Numbered from the stretch's first letter, positions 6,941-17,287 are shown. The stretch is 64,000 nucleotides of DNA from Mycolicibacterium poriferae (GCF_010728325.1 NZ_AP022570.1:5456001-5520000), one strand, 5' to 3'. The notes: a model not told the origin generated them from the letters alone. Program-made: numbers and translations.

Positions 6941-8474
6941 GTGCCGACGCGTTGTCGTTCTGCGCCTGGATCGGCACCCCGGTGCGTGCCGCGGTGGCCA
7001 GCATGTGCTCGATGACGTTCTTCCCCAGGGCGGTCTCGCCGGGCAGCTCGATCGGGTAGTTGCCGTCGAAACATGCCGAGCACAACCGTGAGGCAGGCTG
7101 CTCGGTCGCGGCGATCATGCCCTGCTGGGAGATGTAGCTCAGCGAGTCGGCGCCGATGGCGTGTCGCACCGCTTCGAGTGTCTCCGCCTCGTCGGAGTCC
7201 GCGTTGCCCGCGTTGGCGATGAGCTCTGCCGGGGTCGCAAAATCGATGCCGTAGAAGCACGGCCACTTGACCGGCGGTGAGGCGATCCGCACATGCACCT
7301 CGACCGCACCGGCCTCGCGCAGCATGCGGATCAGCGCGCGCTGGGTGTTGCCGCGCACGATCGAGTCGTCGACCACGATCAGTCGCTTGCCGCGGATCAC
7401 CTCGCGCAGCGGGTTGAGTTTGAGCCGGATACCGAGCTGGCGGATCGTCTGCGACGGCTGGATGAACGTCCGGCCGACGTAGGCGTTCTTCATCAGACCC
7501 TGGCCGTAGGGGATGCCGGATTCCTGCGCGTACCCCACTGCTGCCGGGGTCCCCGACTCTGGCACCCCGATTACCAGATCGGCGTCGACGGGCTTCTCGC
7601 GTGCCAGCCGCCTACCGATGTCGACCCGGGTGCCGTGCACGGAACGCCCGGCCAGCGTGCTGTCGGGGCGGGCCAGGTAGACGTACTCGAACACACAGTT
7701 CTTCGGCGACGGGGGCGCGAAGCGGGTGGAGCGGACCCCGTCGGCGTCGATGGCCAGCAGTTCACCCGGTTCGATGTCCCGCACGAACGACGCGCCGACG
7801 ATGTCGAGTGCGGCGGTTTCGGAGGCCACCACCCAGCCGCGGTCCAGTCGGCCCAGCGCCAGCGGCCGCACCCCGTACGGGTCGCGGGCGGCATAGAGGG
7901 TGTTCTCGTCCATGAACGTCAGGCAGAACGCGCCGCGCACCGTCGGCAGCAACTCCAGGGCGGCCTGCTCCAGCGACGAGTCCGCGGCGCCGTGGGCGAG
8001 CAATGCACCCAGGATGTCCGAATCGGTGGTGGCGGTGGCGGCCCCACGGCTACCCATCAGCCCCTCTTCGCGGGCCCGGGCCGCCAACTCGGTGGTGTTG
8101 ACCAGATTGCCGTTGTGGCCGAGAGCCACCCCGGTGCCCGCGGCGGTGTTGCGGAACACCGGCTGTGCGTTCTCCCAGGTGGTGGATCCCGTGGTGGAGT
8201 ACCGGCAGTGTCCGACGGCGACGTGACCGTGCATCGCGGCCAGTGTCTGCTCGTCGAAAACCTGGCTGACCAGACCCAGATCCTTGAACACCAGGACCTG
8301 CGAACCGTCGGCAACCGCGATGCCCGCCGCTTCCTGCCCGCGGTGTTGTAGCGCATACAGCCCGTAGTACGTGAGCTTCGCCACTTCCTCGCCGGGCGCC
8401 CAGACCCCGAAGACGCCGCATTCTTCTCTGGGCTCGTTGTCTACCTGCTCGGCGTGCTCAGCGGCCTCAGTCAA
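6927..8474 (-). CDS. purF: Amidophosphoribosyltransferase (PRPP amidotransferase)
   Basis: 515 residues. PurF commits PRPP and glutamine to purine synthesis. A short propeptide precedes the catalytic cysteine (REECGVFGVWAPGEEV, Cys19), the usual Ntn-hydrolase arrangement needing autocleavage. The C-terminal half has the PRPP loop LIVVDDSIVRGNT near residue 365 and cysteines in FASRLCSACFDGNYP-like context fitting an Fe-S-type PurF. TTG start at 8474 with AGGGAG spaced 8 bases upstream. The gene ends inside a tandem repeat. Confidence 0.95.
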   Translation of the reverse strand: MTEAAEHAEQVDNEPREECGVFGVWAPGEEVAKLTYYGLYALQHRGQEAAGIAVADGSQVLVFKDLGLVSQVFDEQTLAAMHGHVAVGHCRYSTTGSTTWENAQPVFRNTAAGTGVALGHNGNLVNTTELAARAREEGLMGSRGAATATTDSDILGALLAHGAADSSLEQAALELLPTVRGAFCLTFMDENTLYAARDPYGVRPLALGRLDRGWVVASETAALDIVGASFVRDIEPGELLAIDADGVRSTRFAPPSPKNCVFEYVYLARPDSTLAGRSVHGTRVDIGRRLAREKPVDADLVIGVPESGTPAAVGYAQESGIPYGQGLMKNAYVGRTFIQPSQTIRQLGIRLKLNPLREVIRGKRLIVVDDSIVRGNTQRALIRMLREAGAVEVHVRIASPPVKWPCFYGIDFATPAELIANAGNADSDEAETLEAVRHAIGADSLSYISQQGMIAATEQPASRLCSACFDGNYPIELPGETALGKNVIEHMLATAARTGVPIQAQNDNASALRRP

Positions 8475-8508
8475 CAGTGCTCCCTGGGGGCGGTGGGTGA
8501 CGGGACCC

Positions 8509-8514
8509 AGTCTA
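8509..8514 (-). promoter_or_regulatory. Putative purF -10 box
   Basis: TAGACT on the minus strand, about 35 bases before the purF TTG. This gives a leader of roughly 28 bases containing the AGGGAG ribosome site. The rest of 8475-8609 shows no gene. Confidence 0.4.
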
Positions 8515-8609
8515 CGGTGAACAGCTGGAAAACGCGGAATCGACGGGTCGCGATTCCCGGAGTCGGGTCCGGACTGCAGCCGGACTCCGTTGGCGGGATG
8601 TTGTTTTCG

Positions 8610-8996
8610 TCACTCTGGCAGTCGGACCAGCGGCAGCGACGCCGCGATCTCGGTGGCACGGGATCCCGACAGGCTCAGCCGGCCCGCGTCGCCGGCATCG
8701 GACACCGTCAGCAGGCCGGCGGCGAGCTGCAGCCAGGTCCGCGGATCGGTTTCGACCACGTTCGGCGGATTGCCGCGGGTGTGCCGAGGCCCCTCGATGC
8801 ACTGCACTGCCACGAACGGCGGGATACGGACTTCGACGGCGGCGCCCGGCGCCAGGGCCGCCAGGGTTCTGGCCGTGAGACGGACCGCGTCGGCGAGTTG
8901 CGCGCGCTCAGGGGCCGCGGCGGTGTCATCGCGCAGCCAGTCCGCCAGTGCTGCCACCGCGGCGCGGGTGGCGACGGGGTCGACGTTGCGAGGCAC
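8610..8996 (-). CDS. Bacterial SCP-like (sterol carrier family) protein, Rv0807-like
   Basis: 128 residues. The C-terminal part (VETDPRTWLQLAAGLLTVSDA, LSLSGSRATEIAASLPLV) has the SCP-type pattern of the actinobacterial bacterial-SCP-ortholog family, usually encoded next to purF. Lipid binding is a family expectation, not shown here. I chose GTG 8996 rather than GTG 9002 because a TAGATT -10 box ends exactly 6 bases before 8996, which fits a leaderless start. Confidence 0.78.
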   Translation of the reverse strand: MPRNVDPVATRAAVAALADWLRDDTAAAPERAQLADAVRLTARTLAALAPGAAVEVRIPPFVAVQCIEGPRHTRGNPPNVVETDPRTWLQLAAGLLTVSDAGDAGRLSLSGSRATEIAASLPLVRLPE

Positions 8997-9002
8997 AGCC
9001 AC

Positions 9003-9008
9003 AATCTA
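9003..9008 (-). promoter_or_regulatory. -10 box of the SCP-like gene, leaderless
   Basis: TAGATT on the minus strand with a 6-base spacer to GTG 8996. Confidence 0.45.
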
Positions 9009-9024
9009 GAGAACGATGCCGATC

Positions 9025-9657
9025 TCACGCACGAGAGCGACGTCGGCGCTGAACAGCCAGCGCAGCAACGGCTCCGGCCTCGTTGACCGCCAGATGTGCC
9101 AGCATCGGCGCAGCAACGCTGCTGGACTTGCCGAACAGCCACCCGAAGATCCAGCCGGCCGTGCCGGTGGCCAGGACCGTCAGGATCACCGGCTGCCCGG
9201 TGGCCCGCGCGTCAGGTACGTGCGACAGTCCGAATGCGGCCGCGGCAAAAGCGCGGCCGGCGGGTTTGCCGAACACGTGGGCGGCCAGGATGCTCAGGCT
9301 CGCCCGGTACGCCACTTCTTCGGACCACACTGTGCCCACGGGGATGCGCACCAGCAGCCAGTGGCTGACCGGAGACGGCAGCTTCTGCACCGCCATGCCC
9401 TCGCGCACGGCGGGGATCGCGGTGCCGACCGCGACCGCGAACACCACCGGCGCCGCCGCCGATGCGCCCCAGCGCAACCCCGACCACAGCGCAGGCGGCC
9501 GCAATCCCAGGGGCGATGCGCCGCTGAGCGCCCACACGGTGGTGCCGAACAACACGTGGGGCAGCGGATGCCAGCGCGCCGGGATCCGTGCCGTCACGAA
9601 CTTCCACCCGATGAGCGCTGCGGTCAGAGCACCCACACCCACCGACTGCCGCGTCAT
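9025..9657 (-). CDS. CPBP/Abi-family intramembrane metalloprotease (Rv0804-like)
   Basis: 210 residues with several hydrophobic helices. The three CPBP motifs are in order: WSEEVAYR (EExxxR) near residue 112, FGLSHV (FxxxH) near 143 and LAHLAVNEAG (HxxxN) near 186. These are the metal-binding and catalytic residues of the Rce1-like CAAX-protease/bacteriocin-processing family. Bacterial substrates are mostly unknown. Eleven bases separate it from the upstream hydrolase gene, so the two are probably co-transcribed. Confidence 0.85.
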   Translation of the reverse strand: MTRQSVGVGALTAALIGWKFVTARIPARWHPLPHVLFGTTVWALSGASPLGLRPPALWSGLRWGASAAAPVVFAVAVGTAIPAVREGMAVQKLPSPVSHWLLVRIPVGTVWSEEVAYRASLSILAAHVFGKPAGRAFAAAAFGLSHVPDARATGQPVILTVLATGTAGWIFGWLFGKSSSVAAPMLAHLAVNEAGAVAALAVQRRRRSRA

Positions 9658-9667
9658 CCGCCGCCGA

Positions 9668-11401
9668 TCATTTGCTGCTGCCGACGGGTTCGGCCGCGTC
9701 GAGCGCGGTGCGGATCCGCTCGGTGTCCGAGCGACTCCATCCCTCGGGGGCCGCGACGCCCGCCCATCCGTCGACGATGAAGTCGCCGTAGTTGTGTCCG
9801 TGTCCGCCGGGGACCGACACCGCGTTCGTCAGGTCGGCGGCGACCTGCCAGAACGTGACGATCGGGTACCACCGCATGGATGCGGTGCGGTCCCGGCCCG
9901 CCGGCTCGGACAGCCAGTCGGGACGGGTGAACAGCAGGTCCTGCGACCACCAGACGATCGGATCGGAGGCGTGTTGCAGGAACAGCACGCGGGTGCCCTC
10001 CCAGGGTGGTGCGGTGTCCGCCGCGATCGCGGCCGCGTCGTTGCCCTGCGAGAACCGCACGGTGCGGCCGTCGTCGTAGCGGGGTTCTACCTCCGGCGTG
10101 CCCGGGTCGCGGCGCACCGTCAAGCCGTGCCACAGCGGGCTGGCGTTGGGCGGCCCCACCCACAGCACCGACGAGAAACCCATCCGGGAGATGTCGGGCA
10201 ACCAGTCGAACGCGCCCTGCCCGGCCATCGATCCCAGGCTTTCGCCGTAGAGCAGCAGCCTGGGACGCTCGCTCTCGGGCAGCTGCACCCACCGGTCGTG
10301 GATGGCGTCGATCATCATCCGCCCCGCCTCCATCGACTTCTGTTGGTGGGCAAGGAAAGAGATCCAGCTCGGCAGATACGAGTACTGCGAACCGACGATC
10401 GCGGTGTCACCGTTGTACATCATCTCGATCGCCGCGGCGGCGGTCGGGTTGATCCAGCCGGTACCGGTGGTCGGCACGATGACGAGGACCTCCCGCTCGA
10501 ACGCGCCGGTCCGCTCGAGTTCGCTCAGCAGCACCGCCATGCGGGCTTCGTCGGACTCGGCGGTCTGCAACCCCGCGTAGACGCGGATGGGCTCGGTGGC
10601 CGGGGCGCCGTTGAGCCGGGTCAGCTCGTCGGCGTGCGGCCCGGTGGCCACGAACGTGCGACCCTGGTAGCCCAGTGTGTCCCACGGCGCGAAAGACTCC
10701 GGGCTGCCGGATCTTTCGGCTTCCAGCGGCTGGACCACCCCCGCCTCGGTGGTGGAGTTCTGGGGCTGGAAGATGCGGTTGGCCCCGGCCAGGAAGCCCC
10801 GCAGCAGCACCCCGTTGACCAACGTGATGACCAGCACCACCACGATGGCCGTGCCGATGAACAACGCCAGCTCGTCGCTGAGATGCCAGCGCCGGATGAA
10901 GAACCGCGCCATCGTCTTGATCAGGTCCAGCAGCAGCCGGGCACCGGCGACGCAGAGGGCGCCGACGGCCGCCGCGATCACCAGCGTGCGCAAATAGCTC
11001 AGCGTGCTGGGCCCCTGCATCCCCATCAGCGTCGACACCTGGCGTTGCCACGCGGCGGCGGGTATCACCATCAGCACACTCGCCCCGACCGCCACGATCA
11101 CCGTCACGGCTTTGGCGGTCGCGGCGACGCGCGGCGGCGGCCGCCGCCAGCCGCGGCCGGCGACCAGGAATCGGCGAACCATCTTGACGACGAACACGCC
11201 GATGCCGTAGCCGATCGCGGCGTTGATGCCGCCGATGAGACCGGCGAACAGCCAGTCGCGGGGCAGCAGGGACGGGGTGAGCGAAAGACAGAAGAACAGC
11301 GCCGCGAACGCGATCCCGGTGAAATCCAGCCGCAGCAGCCGCCACGCCCACAGCAAGGCGGGGTGCCTGTCGGTCCGGTCGCGCTCCAGGACTGCCGTCA
11401 C
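9668..11401 (-). CDS. Membrane-anchored alpha/beta hydrolase (PF10081-type)
   Basis: 577 residues. The first half has about five membrane segments (for example around residues 28-48, 95-118, 138-160 and 183-205); the second half is an alpha/beta hydrolase with nucleophile elbow GESLGS near residue 400, a likely acid in QHASDPIVWW and a His in GGHGHNYGD. This matches the two-part Abhydrolase_9_N/Abhydrolase_9 architecture common in Actinobacteria. Substrate unknown; an envelope lipid is possible. GTG start at 11401, 13 bases after purL. Confidence 0.82.
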   Translation of the reverse strand: MTAVLERDRTDRHPALLWAWRLLRLDFTGIAFAALFFCLSLTPSLLPRDWLFAGLIGGINAAIGYGIGVFVVKMVRRFLVAGRGWRRPPPRVAATAKAVTVIVAVGASVLMVIPAAAWQRQVSTLMGMQGPSTLSYLRTLVIAAAVGALCVAGARLLLDLIKTMARFFIRRWHLSDELALFIGTAIVVVLVITLVNGVLLRGFLAGANRIFQPQNSTTEAGVVQPLEAERSGSPESFAPWDTLGYQGRTFVATGPHADELTRLNGAPATEPIRVYAGLQTAESDEARMAVLLSELERTGAFEREVLVIVPTTGTGWINPTAAAAIEMMYNGDTAIVGSQYSYLPSWISFLAHQQKSMEAGRMMIDAIHDRWVQLPESERPRLLLYGESLGSMAGQGAFDWLPDISRMGFSSVLWVGPPNASPLWHGLTVRRDPGTPEVEPRYDDGRTVRFSQGNDAAAIAADTAPPWEGTRVLFLQHASDPIVWWSQDLLFTRPDWLSEPAGRDRTASMRWYPIVTFWQVAADLTNAVSVPGGHGHNYGDFIVDGWAGVAAPEGWSRSDTERIRTALDAAEPVGSSK

Positions 11402-11414
11402 TCGACCAACCCGG

Positions 11415-13724
11415 TTACCCGAACAATCCGGGCAGCACGCCTTCCCACGTCCGCCGCACCTCGGCCAGGGTCACCGTGAACAGGTCCTGCACCTCGATCA
11501 CCGGCTCGGCGGTCTCGGGGCCCTGGTCGACCACGCCCACACGGTTCGCGGGCAGGCCCCGCGCCTCGCACATCGCAGTGAACCGGCTCTCCTCGGTGCG
11601 CGGCACCGCGACCAGCACCCGCCCCGACGACTCGGAGAACAATGTGACGAACGGGTCCCATCCCTCGGGAAGCACCAGCCGGCAACCGGTTTCACCGGCA
11701 AGGGCCGCTTCGACCACGGCCTGCATCAGGCCGCCTTCGGACAGGTCGTGCGCGGCCGAGACGAGCCCGTCGCGCGACGCCGCGGTCAGCACCTCGGCCA
11801 GCAGCCGCTCGCGGTCCAGGTCGACCGCCGGCGGGCGGCCGCCCAGATGGTCGGCGGTGACCTGCGCCCAGATCGAGCCGTCGAACTCGTCGCGGGTGTC
11901 ACCGAGCAGGATCAACGTCTCCCCCGGCTCGTTGCCCAGCCCGGTGGGGATGCGGCGGGTGACGTCGTCGATCACGCCGAGCACGCCGACCACCGGGGTG
12001 GGCAGGATCGCGGTGGTCCCGGTCTGGTTGTAGAAACTGACGTTGCCCCCGGTGACCGGGATGCCCAGCGTCGCGGCGCCGTCGGCCAGCCCCCGCACCG
12101 CATGGGAGAACTGCCACATCACGCCCGGGTCCTCCGGGGATCCGAAGTTCAGGCAGTTGGTCACCGCGATGGGCGTGGCACCGGTGACCGCGACGTTGCG
12201 GTAGGCCTCGGCCAGCGCGAGCTGGGCGCCGGTGTAGGGGTCGAGCTTGGTGTAGCGGCCCGAAGCGTCGGTGGAGATCGCGATACCGCGGCCGGTTTTC
12301 TCGTCGACGCGCAACACCCCGCCGTCGGCGTGTTCGGCGAGCACCGTGTTGCCGCGCACGTACCGGTCGTACTGCTCTGTGATGAAGGCCCGGCTGCACA
12401 GGTGCGGGCTGCCGATCATGGCCAGCAACGTGGCCCGCAGCTCGTCGCCCGTTCTGGGCCGGGGCAGAGACACCGACGTGTCGGCGTTGAGCGCGTCCTG
12501 GGAGTCCGGCCGCTCCACGGGCCGCTCGTAGACGGGCCCCTCGTGCGCGACGGTGCGTGGCGGCACGTCCACCACCGTCTCACCGTGCCAGGTGATTTCG
12601 AGCCGGTCCCCGTCGGTGACCTCACCGATCACCGTGGCCAGCACGTCCCACTTGCGGCACACCTCGAGGAAGGCGTCGACGTTGGCCGGTGTCACCACCG
12701 CGCACATGCGCTCCTGCGATTCGCTGGACAGGATCTCCGCGGGGGTCATGTTGGCCGCGCGCAGCGGCACCCGGTCCAGCTCGACCCTCATCCCACCGTC
12801 CCCGGCGGAGGCCAGCTCCGATGTGGCACAGGACAATCCAGCGCCGCCCAGGTCCTGGATGCCGACCACGAGGTCGTTGGCGTAGAGCTCGAGGCAGCAC
12901 TCGATGAGAACCTTCTCGGTGAACGGATCACCGACCTGCACGCTCGGCAGCTTCTTGCGCCCCGAAGAACCGGACTCGTCGCCTCCGAATGTCTCCGACG
13001 CCAGCACCGACACTCCGCCGATGCCGTCGAGGCCGGTGCGCGCACCGAACAGGATGATCTTGTTGCCCGCGCCGGACGCGAACGCCAGCTTGAGGTCCTC
13101 GGTCCGCAGCACCCCGACACACAGTGCGTTGACCAACGGGTTGCCGGCGTAGCAGGCGTCGAAGACCGTCTCGCCGCCGATGGTGGGTAGTCCCAGCGAG
13201 TTGCCGTAACCACCGACGCCCCGCACGACCCCGTCGACGACGCGGCGGGTGTCGGGAGCATCGGCGGCACCGAAGCGCAGCTGATCCATCACCGCGACCG
13301 GGCGCGCGCCCATCGCCATGATGTCGCGGACGATCCCGCCGACCCCGGTGGCCGCGCCCTGGTACGGCTCGATGTAGGAGGGGTGGTTGTGCGATTCCAC
13401 CTTGAAGGTGGCCGCCCACCCGTCGCCGATGTCGACCACGCCCGCGTTCTCGCCGATGCCGGCGAGCATCGCCGAGCGCATCGCCTCGGTGGTGGTCTCG
13501 CCGAAATAGCGCAGGTGCACCTTCGAGGACTTGTAGGAGCAGTGTTCGCTCCACATCACCGAATACATGGCGAGTTCGGCGTCGGTGGGGCGGCGCCCGA
13601 GGATCTGGCGGATCCGTTCGTACTCGTCATCCTTGAGCCCGAGCTCGCGGAAGGGCTGAGGCTGGTCAGGTGTGGCGGCGGCCCGTTCGACGGTATCCAC
13701 CTCTTGGGTCAACCCAGACGTCAC
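11415..13724 (-). CDS. purL: Phosphoribosylformylglycinamidine synthase subunit PurL (small type)
   Basis: 769 residues, the size of Gram-positive/archaeal PurL that needs separate PurQ and PurS; both occur at 17.3-18.2 kb. It converts FGAR, ATP and glutamine-derived ammonia to FGAM. Signatures: [16 protein letters not shown] near residue 54, VKVE-like [20 protein letters not shown] near 107, and [16 protein letters not shown] near 230. GTG start at 13724 is supported by a -10 box 6 bases upstream. Probably transcribed onward into the hydrolase and CPBP genes. Confidence 0.96.
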   Translation of the reverse strand: MTSGLTQEVDTVERAAATPDQPQPFRELGLKDDEYERIRQILGRRPTDAELAMYSVMWSEHCSYKSSKVHLRYFGETTTEAMRSAMLAGIGENAGVVDIGDGWAATFKVESHNHPSYIEPYQGAATGVGGIVRDIMAMGARPVAVMDQLRFGAADAPDTRRVVDGVVRGVGGYGNSLGLPTIGGETVFDACYAGNPLVNALCVGVLRTEDLKLAFASGAGNKIILFGARTGLDGIGGVSVLASETFGGDESGSSGRKKLPSVQVGDPFTEKVLIECCLELYANDLVVGIQDLGGAGLSCATSELASAGDGGMRVELDRVPLRAANMTPAEILSSESQERMCAVVTPANVDAFLEVCRKWDVLATVIGEVTDGDRLEITWHGETVVDVPPRTVAHEGPVYERPVERPDSQDALNADTSVSLPRPRTGDELRATLLAMIGSPHLCSRAFITEQYDRYVRGNTVLAEHADGGVLRVDEKTGRGIAISTDASGRYTKLDPYTGAQLALAEAYRNVAVTGATPIAVTNCLNFGSPEDPGVMWQFSHAVRGLADGAATLGIPVTGGNVSFYNQTGTTAILPTPVVGVLGVIDDVTRRIPTGLGNEPGETLILLGDTRDEFDGSIWAQVTADHLGGRPPAVDLDRERLLAEVLTAASRDGLVSAAHDLSEGGLMQAVVEAALAGETGCRLVLPEGWDPFVTLFSESSGRVLVAVPRTEESRFTAMCEARGLPANRVGVVDQGPETAEPVIEVQDLFTVTLAEVRRTWEGVLPGLFG

Positions 13725-13730
13725 CGAGAC

Positions 13731-13736
13731 AGTCTA
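13731..13736 (-). promoter_or_regulatory. -10 box of purL, leaderless
   Basis: TAGACT on the minus strand, 6 bases before GTG 13724. Confidence 0.5.
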
Positions 13737-13750
13737 GCCAGCGGGGCCAC

Positions 13751-14098
13751 TCAGCCTCCGGCGACGCAGAAGGCGTTGCCTTCGGGGTCGGCCAGCACCA
13801 CCCAGTCGAAGTCCTCGCCGAAGCTGTGCCGTCCGGTCTCCCGGGCGCCGAGACCGATCAGGCGCGCGACCTCGGCGTCCTTGTCGGCGGTGTGCAGGTC
13901 CAGGTGCACCTTGTTCTTCCCGGGCGTCGGATCGGGCACGCGCTGGAAACCCAGCGCCGGTCCGCCCTGGCGCACCACCATGACGAATTCGCCTGGCGCG
14001 ACAGCATTCACCTCGCCCTCCACGACCTCGGACCACCACACGGCCAAGCCGTCGGGGTCGGCACAGTCGATGGTGATCATCGCCACATCCAGAGCCAT
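13751..14098 (-). CDS. VOC (glyoxalase/bleomycin-resistance fold) protein, Rv0801-like
   Basis: 115 residues forming one glyoxalase-like unit: MITIDCADPDGLAVWWSEV at the start, KVHLDLHTADKDAEVARLIGLGA in the middle and VVLADPEGNAFCV at the end. This is the Glyoxalase_6-type pattern with His and Glu/Asp candidates for metal binding. The substrate cannot be inferred. A -10 box 6 bases before the ATG gives it its own leaderless promoter between purL and pepC. Confidence 0.85.
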   Translation of the reverse strand: MALDVAMITIDCADPDGLAVWWSEVVEGEVNAVAPGEFVMVVRQGGPALGFQRVPDPTPGKNKVHLDLHTADKDAEVARLIGLGARETGRHSFGEDFDWVVLADPEGNAFCVAGG

Positions 14099-14104
14099 GC
14101 GCCG

Positions 14105-14110
14105 ACTGTA
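14105..14110 (-). promoter_or_regulatory. -10 box of the VOC gene, leaderless
   Basis: TACAGT on the minus strand, 6-base spacer to ATG 14098. It sits just before the pepC stop codon. Confidence 0.45.
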
Positions 14111-14112
14111 GG

Positions 14113-15408
14113 TCAGCCCGGTGACAGAAATGCGTGAAGCGCCGCGGAATAGTCGGCGACATCCTGCGCGCCCATCACCTCACGCGCCGAATGCATGGCC
14201 AACTGCGGAGCTCCGACGTCGACGGTCGGGATGCCGGTGCGGGCAGCGGTCATGGGGCCGATGGTGGACCCGCAGGGCAGGTCGGCGCGGTGTTCGTAGC
14301 GCTGCAGCGGCACCCCGGCCTGCGCGCACGCCAGCGCGAACGCGGCCGCGGTCCGTCCGTCGGTGGCGTAGCGCAGGTTGGGCTGCACCTTGAGCACCGG
14401 CCCGCCGTTGACCTCGATGAGGTGTCCGGGTTCGTGCCGGTCCGGGTAGTTGGGGTGGGTGGCGTGCGCCATGTCGCCGGAGGCGACCATCGATTCGGGC
14501 AGCCGGCGCAGGAAGTCCTCCCGTCCCCCGCCCGCGGCGAGGGTGATCCGCTCCAGCACGGTCAGCAGCAGGTCCGACTGCGCTCCGTGGTCGGACTGCG
14601 AGCCGACCTCCTCGTGGTCGAAGAGCACCAGCACCGGCGTCACCGCGCCGCCGGCAGCAGCGGCCAGGAACGCCTGCAGTCCCGCGTAGCAGGTGGCCTG
14701 GTTGTCCAGCCTGGGAGCACTGACCAGCGCTCCATCGGCGCCTACCCGCCGGGACGGGGCCAGGTCGTGCGTCATCAGGTCGAAGCCGAGCACCTCGGCG
14801 GCGTCGACGCCGGTCCGGTCGGCGACATGGCCGAGAAACGACCGGGTGCCACCGCCCACGCCCCACACCGCGTTGACGTGGCGTTGCGGGTTGAGCTCGA
14901 CCGCCTTGCGGTCCTCGGCGAGATGGATGGCCAGCTGCGGCACCCGCAGCAACGGCTCGTCGAGTCGGACCAGCCGGTGCTCGACGGCATTGCCGGCCCG
15001 TACCGACAGCCGGCCGCTGATACCCAGCTCGCGGTCGAGCCATGAGTTCAGCCACGCACCGCCGTAGGGCTGCAACGCCACCACCTGCCAGCCCGCCACG
15101 AAGCGGTCCGGGTGCTGTTTGACCCGCAGGTTGGGGCTGTCGGTGTGGGCACCGACGATCCGAAACGGCCGGAACGCCTCGGCGTCGGCGGGCCCACCGG
15201 AGCGCCACGCGATCAGCGAGCCGGCCCGCACGACGAAGTGATCTCCGACCGCCGGCCAGGGGTCACTCTCGGAGAGTTCGGTGAACCCGGCGGCCAGCAG
15301 CCGGTCGGCCGCGGTGCGGCACACGTGGAACGGCGAGGGGGACGCGTCGACGAAATCACAGAGTCCGTCGGCGGTCGCCGCGAGCGGAGACAGCGCAGAG
15401 TCAGCCAT
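14113..15408 (-). CDS. pepC: M18 family aminopeptidase (aspartyl-aminopeptidase type)
   Basis: 431 residues. M18 zinc-peptidase motifs are in order: [14 protein letters not shown] near residue 88 (His/Asp ligands), [14 protein letters not shown] near 228, [15 protein letters not shown] near 263 (catalytic Glu pair) and [14 protein letters not shown] near 315, with the final His ligand in [11 protein letters not shown]. It removes N-terminal, usually acidic, residues from peptides in the cytosol. Ortholog of Rv0800. ATG 15408 preceded by an AGGATGAG-like ribosome site; divergent from dyp. Confidence 0.92.
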   Translation of the reverse strand: MADSALSPLAATADGLCDFVDASPSPFHVCRTAADRLLAAGFTELSESDPWPAVGDHFVVRAGSLIAWRSGGPADAEAFRPFRIVGAHTDSPNLRVKQHPDRFVAGWQVVALQPYGGAWLNSWLDRELGISGRLSVRAGNAVEHRLVRLDEPLLRVPQLAIHLAEDRKAVELNPQRHVNAVWGVGGGTRSFLGHVADRTGVDAAEVLGFDLMTHDLAPSRRVGADGALVSAPRLDNQATCYAGLQAFLAAAAGGAVTPVLVLFDHEEVGSQSDHGAQSDLLLTVLERITLAAGGGREDFLRRLPESMVASGDMAHATHPNYPDRHEPGHLIEVNGGPVLKVQPNLRYATDGRTAAAFALACAQAGVPLQRYEHRADLPCGSTIGPMTAARTGIPTVDVGAPQLAMHSAREVMGAQDVADYSAALHAFLSPG

Positions 15409-15449
15409 AACAAGCTCATCCTTACCCCAAGAACAAGATCAAGTGCAGC

Positions 15450-15455
15450 TAGGGT
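15450..15455 (+). promoter_or_regulatory. -10 box of the DyP-encapsulin operon, leaderless
   Basis: TAGGGT, 6 bases before GTG 15462. Confidence 0.5.
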
Positions 15456-15461
15456 GATCAT

Positions 15462-16493
15462 GTGGTCCGCCCGCAACCGGTTCTCACCCCGCTCAGTCCC
15501 GCGGCGATCTTCCTGGTGGCGACGATCAACGACAGTCCGTCGGCGCCCGCGCGGGTCCGCGATGCCCTCGCGGAACTGTCCGGCCTGGTCCGCGCGGTCG
15601 GTTTCCGGGTGCCCGACGCACAGTTGCGGCTGATCGCCGGTATCGGTTCGGCCGCCTGGGACCGGTTGTTCTGCGGTCCGCGGCCCGCCCGGCTGCACGA
15701 GTTCGTGGAGCTCACCGGCGCCCGCCACCACGCCCCGTCCACCCCGGGCGATCTGCTGTTCCACATCAAGGGCGGCTCGCTGGACGTCTGCTTCGAGCTC
15801 GGCGGCCGGGTCCTCGCGGCGATGGACGGCGCGGTGACCGTCGTCGACGAGGTGCACGGGTTCAAGTTCTTCGAGCAGCGCGACCTGCTGGGCTTCGTCG
15901 ACGGCACCGAGAATCCGAACGGACCGGATGCGGTGGACGCGGTGCAGATCGGCGCCGACGACCCCGAGTTCTCTGGCGCCAGCTACGTGCACGTGCAGCG
16001 CTACCGCCACGACATGGACGCGTGGAACGCGCTCAGCGTCACCGAGCAGGAACTGGTGATCGGCCGCACCAAACTCGAGGACATCGAACTCGACGACGCG
16101 GTCAAACCCGCCAACTCGCACGTCGCACTGAACTCGATCGAGGACGAGGACGGCAACGAGCTGCAGGTGGTGCGCGCCAACATGCCGTTCGGCAGCCTCG
16201 GTGACGGCGAGTCGGGCACGTACTACATCGCCTACGCCGCGGATCCCGCCGTCACCGAGCGGATGCTGGTCAACATGTTCATCGGTGATCCACCGGGCAA
16301 CACCGACCGCATCCTCGACTTCTCCACCGCCGAGACCGGATCGCTGTTCTTCGTCCCCACCATCGATTTCCTCGACGATCCCCCGGAGCTTCCGACCGAG
16401 AGCATCGAGCTCGCGCCATCCCCCGCACCTCCTCCGCCACCGGCATATCCGGGCTCGCTGGCGATCGGCAGTCTGAAAGGGCAACCGCAATGA
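15462..16493 (+). CDS. dyp: Dye-decolorizing peroxidase, encapsulin cargo
   Basis: 343 residues. DyP signature GFVDGTENP near residue 145 (distal Asp), proximal heme His in NSHVALNSIE near 223 and distal Arg in RANMPFGSLGDGE near 240. The C-terminus is a proline-rich linker followed by GSLAIGSLKG, the encapsulin-targeting peptide (consensus DGSLGIGSLKG-like) that docks cargo inside the shell. It uses peroxide to oxidise bulky substrates. Its stop overlaps the encapsulin ATG (ATGA, 16490-16493). Ortholog of Rv0799c. Confidence 0.96.
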   Translation: MVRPQPVLTPLSPAAIFLVATINDSPSAPARVRDALAELSGLVRAVGFRVPDAQLRLIAGIGSAAWDRLFCGPRPARLHEFVELTGARHHAPSTPGDLLFHIKGGSLDVCFELGGRVLAAMDGAVTVVDEVHGFKFFEQRDLLGFVDGTENPNGPDAVDAVQIGADDPEFSGASYVHVQRYRHDMDAWNALSVTEQELVIGRTKLEDIELDDAVKPANSHVALNSIEDEDGNELQVVRANMPFGSLGDGESGTYYIAYAADPAVTERMLVNMFIGDPPGNTDRILDFSTAETGSLFFVPTIDFLDDPPELPTESIELAPSPAPPPPPAYPGSLAIGSLKGQPQ

Positions 16494-17287
16494 ACAACCT
16501 GTACCGAGAACTGGCACCGGTCACCGACGCCGCCTGGGCCGAGATCGAGCAGGAGGCCACCCGCACGTTCAAGCGGCACATCGCCGGCCGTCGCGTCGTC
16601 GACGTCAGCGAGCCCGGCGGTCCGGTGACCGCCGCGGTGAGCACCGGCCACCTGCTGGATGTCACCGCTCCCGGTGACGGTGTGATCGCCCACCTGCGGG
16701 ATGCGCGACCGCTGGTACGGCTGCGGGTGCCGTTCACCGTCCTGCGCGCCGACATCGACGACGTCGAGCGGGGCTCACAGGATTCGGACTGGGATCCGGT
16801 CAAGGACGCGGCCAAGAAGCTGGCCTTCGTCGAGGACCGGGCGATCTTCGAGGGATACGAGGCGGCCCACATCGGCGGCGTCCGCAAGTGCAGTTCCAAC
16901 CCGGCGCTCGCGTTGCCGGACGACCCGCGCGAGATTCCCGACGTGATCGCCCAGGCACTCAGCGAGTTGCGGCTTGCCGGGGTGGACGGCCCCTACAGCG
17001 TGTTGCTGTCGGCCGACGTCTACACCAAGGTGGCCGAGACCACCGCGCACGGCTATCCGATCCTCGAGCACATCAACCGCCTGGTCGACGGTGACATCAT
17101 CTGGGCGCCCGCCATCGACGGTGCGTTCGTGATGTCCACCCGCGGAGGCGATTTCGACCTCCAGCTGGGTACCGACGTCTCCATCGGCTACCTGTCCCAC
17201 GACGCCGAGACCGTGCAGCTGTACCTGCAGGAGACCATGACGTTCCTGTGCTACACCGCCGAGGCGTCGGTCGCGCTGACGCCCTAG
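16490..17287 (+). CDS. cfp29: Type 1 encapsulin shell protein (Cfp29-like)
   Basis: 265 residues, the usual length. HK97-fold encapsulin motifs include [23 protein letters not shown] at the N-terminus, [22 protein letters not shown] near 122 and [20 protein letters not shown] near 180. Subunits would assemble into a nanocompartment loading the DyP peroxidase encoded 4 bases upstream by overlap. Ortholog of Rv0798c. The stop codon shares a CTAG with that of convergent purQ. Confidence 0.96.
   Translation: MNNLYRELAPVTDAAWAEIEQEATRTFKRHIAGRRVVDVSEPGGPVTAAVSTGHLLDVTAPGDGVIAHLRDARPLVRLRVPFTVLRADIDDVERGSQDSDWDPVKDAAKKLAFVEDRAIFEGYEAAHIGGVRKCSSNPALALPDDPREIPDVIAQALSELRLAGVDGPYSVLLSADVYTKVAETTAHGYPILEHINRLVDGDIIWAPAIDGAFVMSTRGGDFDLQLGTDVSIGYLSHDAETVQLYLQETMTFLCYTAEASVALTP

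Noticed and set aside
9083..11479. A plus-strand open frame of about 800 codons opposite the CPBP and hydrolase genes
   Set aside because: The minus strand carries proteins with clear motifs (EExxxR, GESLGS). The plus frame is a high-GC artefact.
11223..13190. A 655-codon plus-strand frame opposite purL
   Set aside because: purL is certain on the minus strand; the antisense frame has no recognisable domain.
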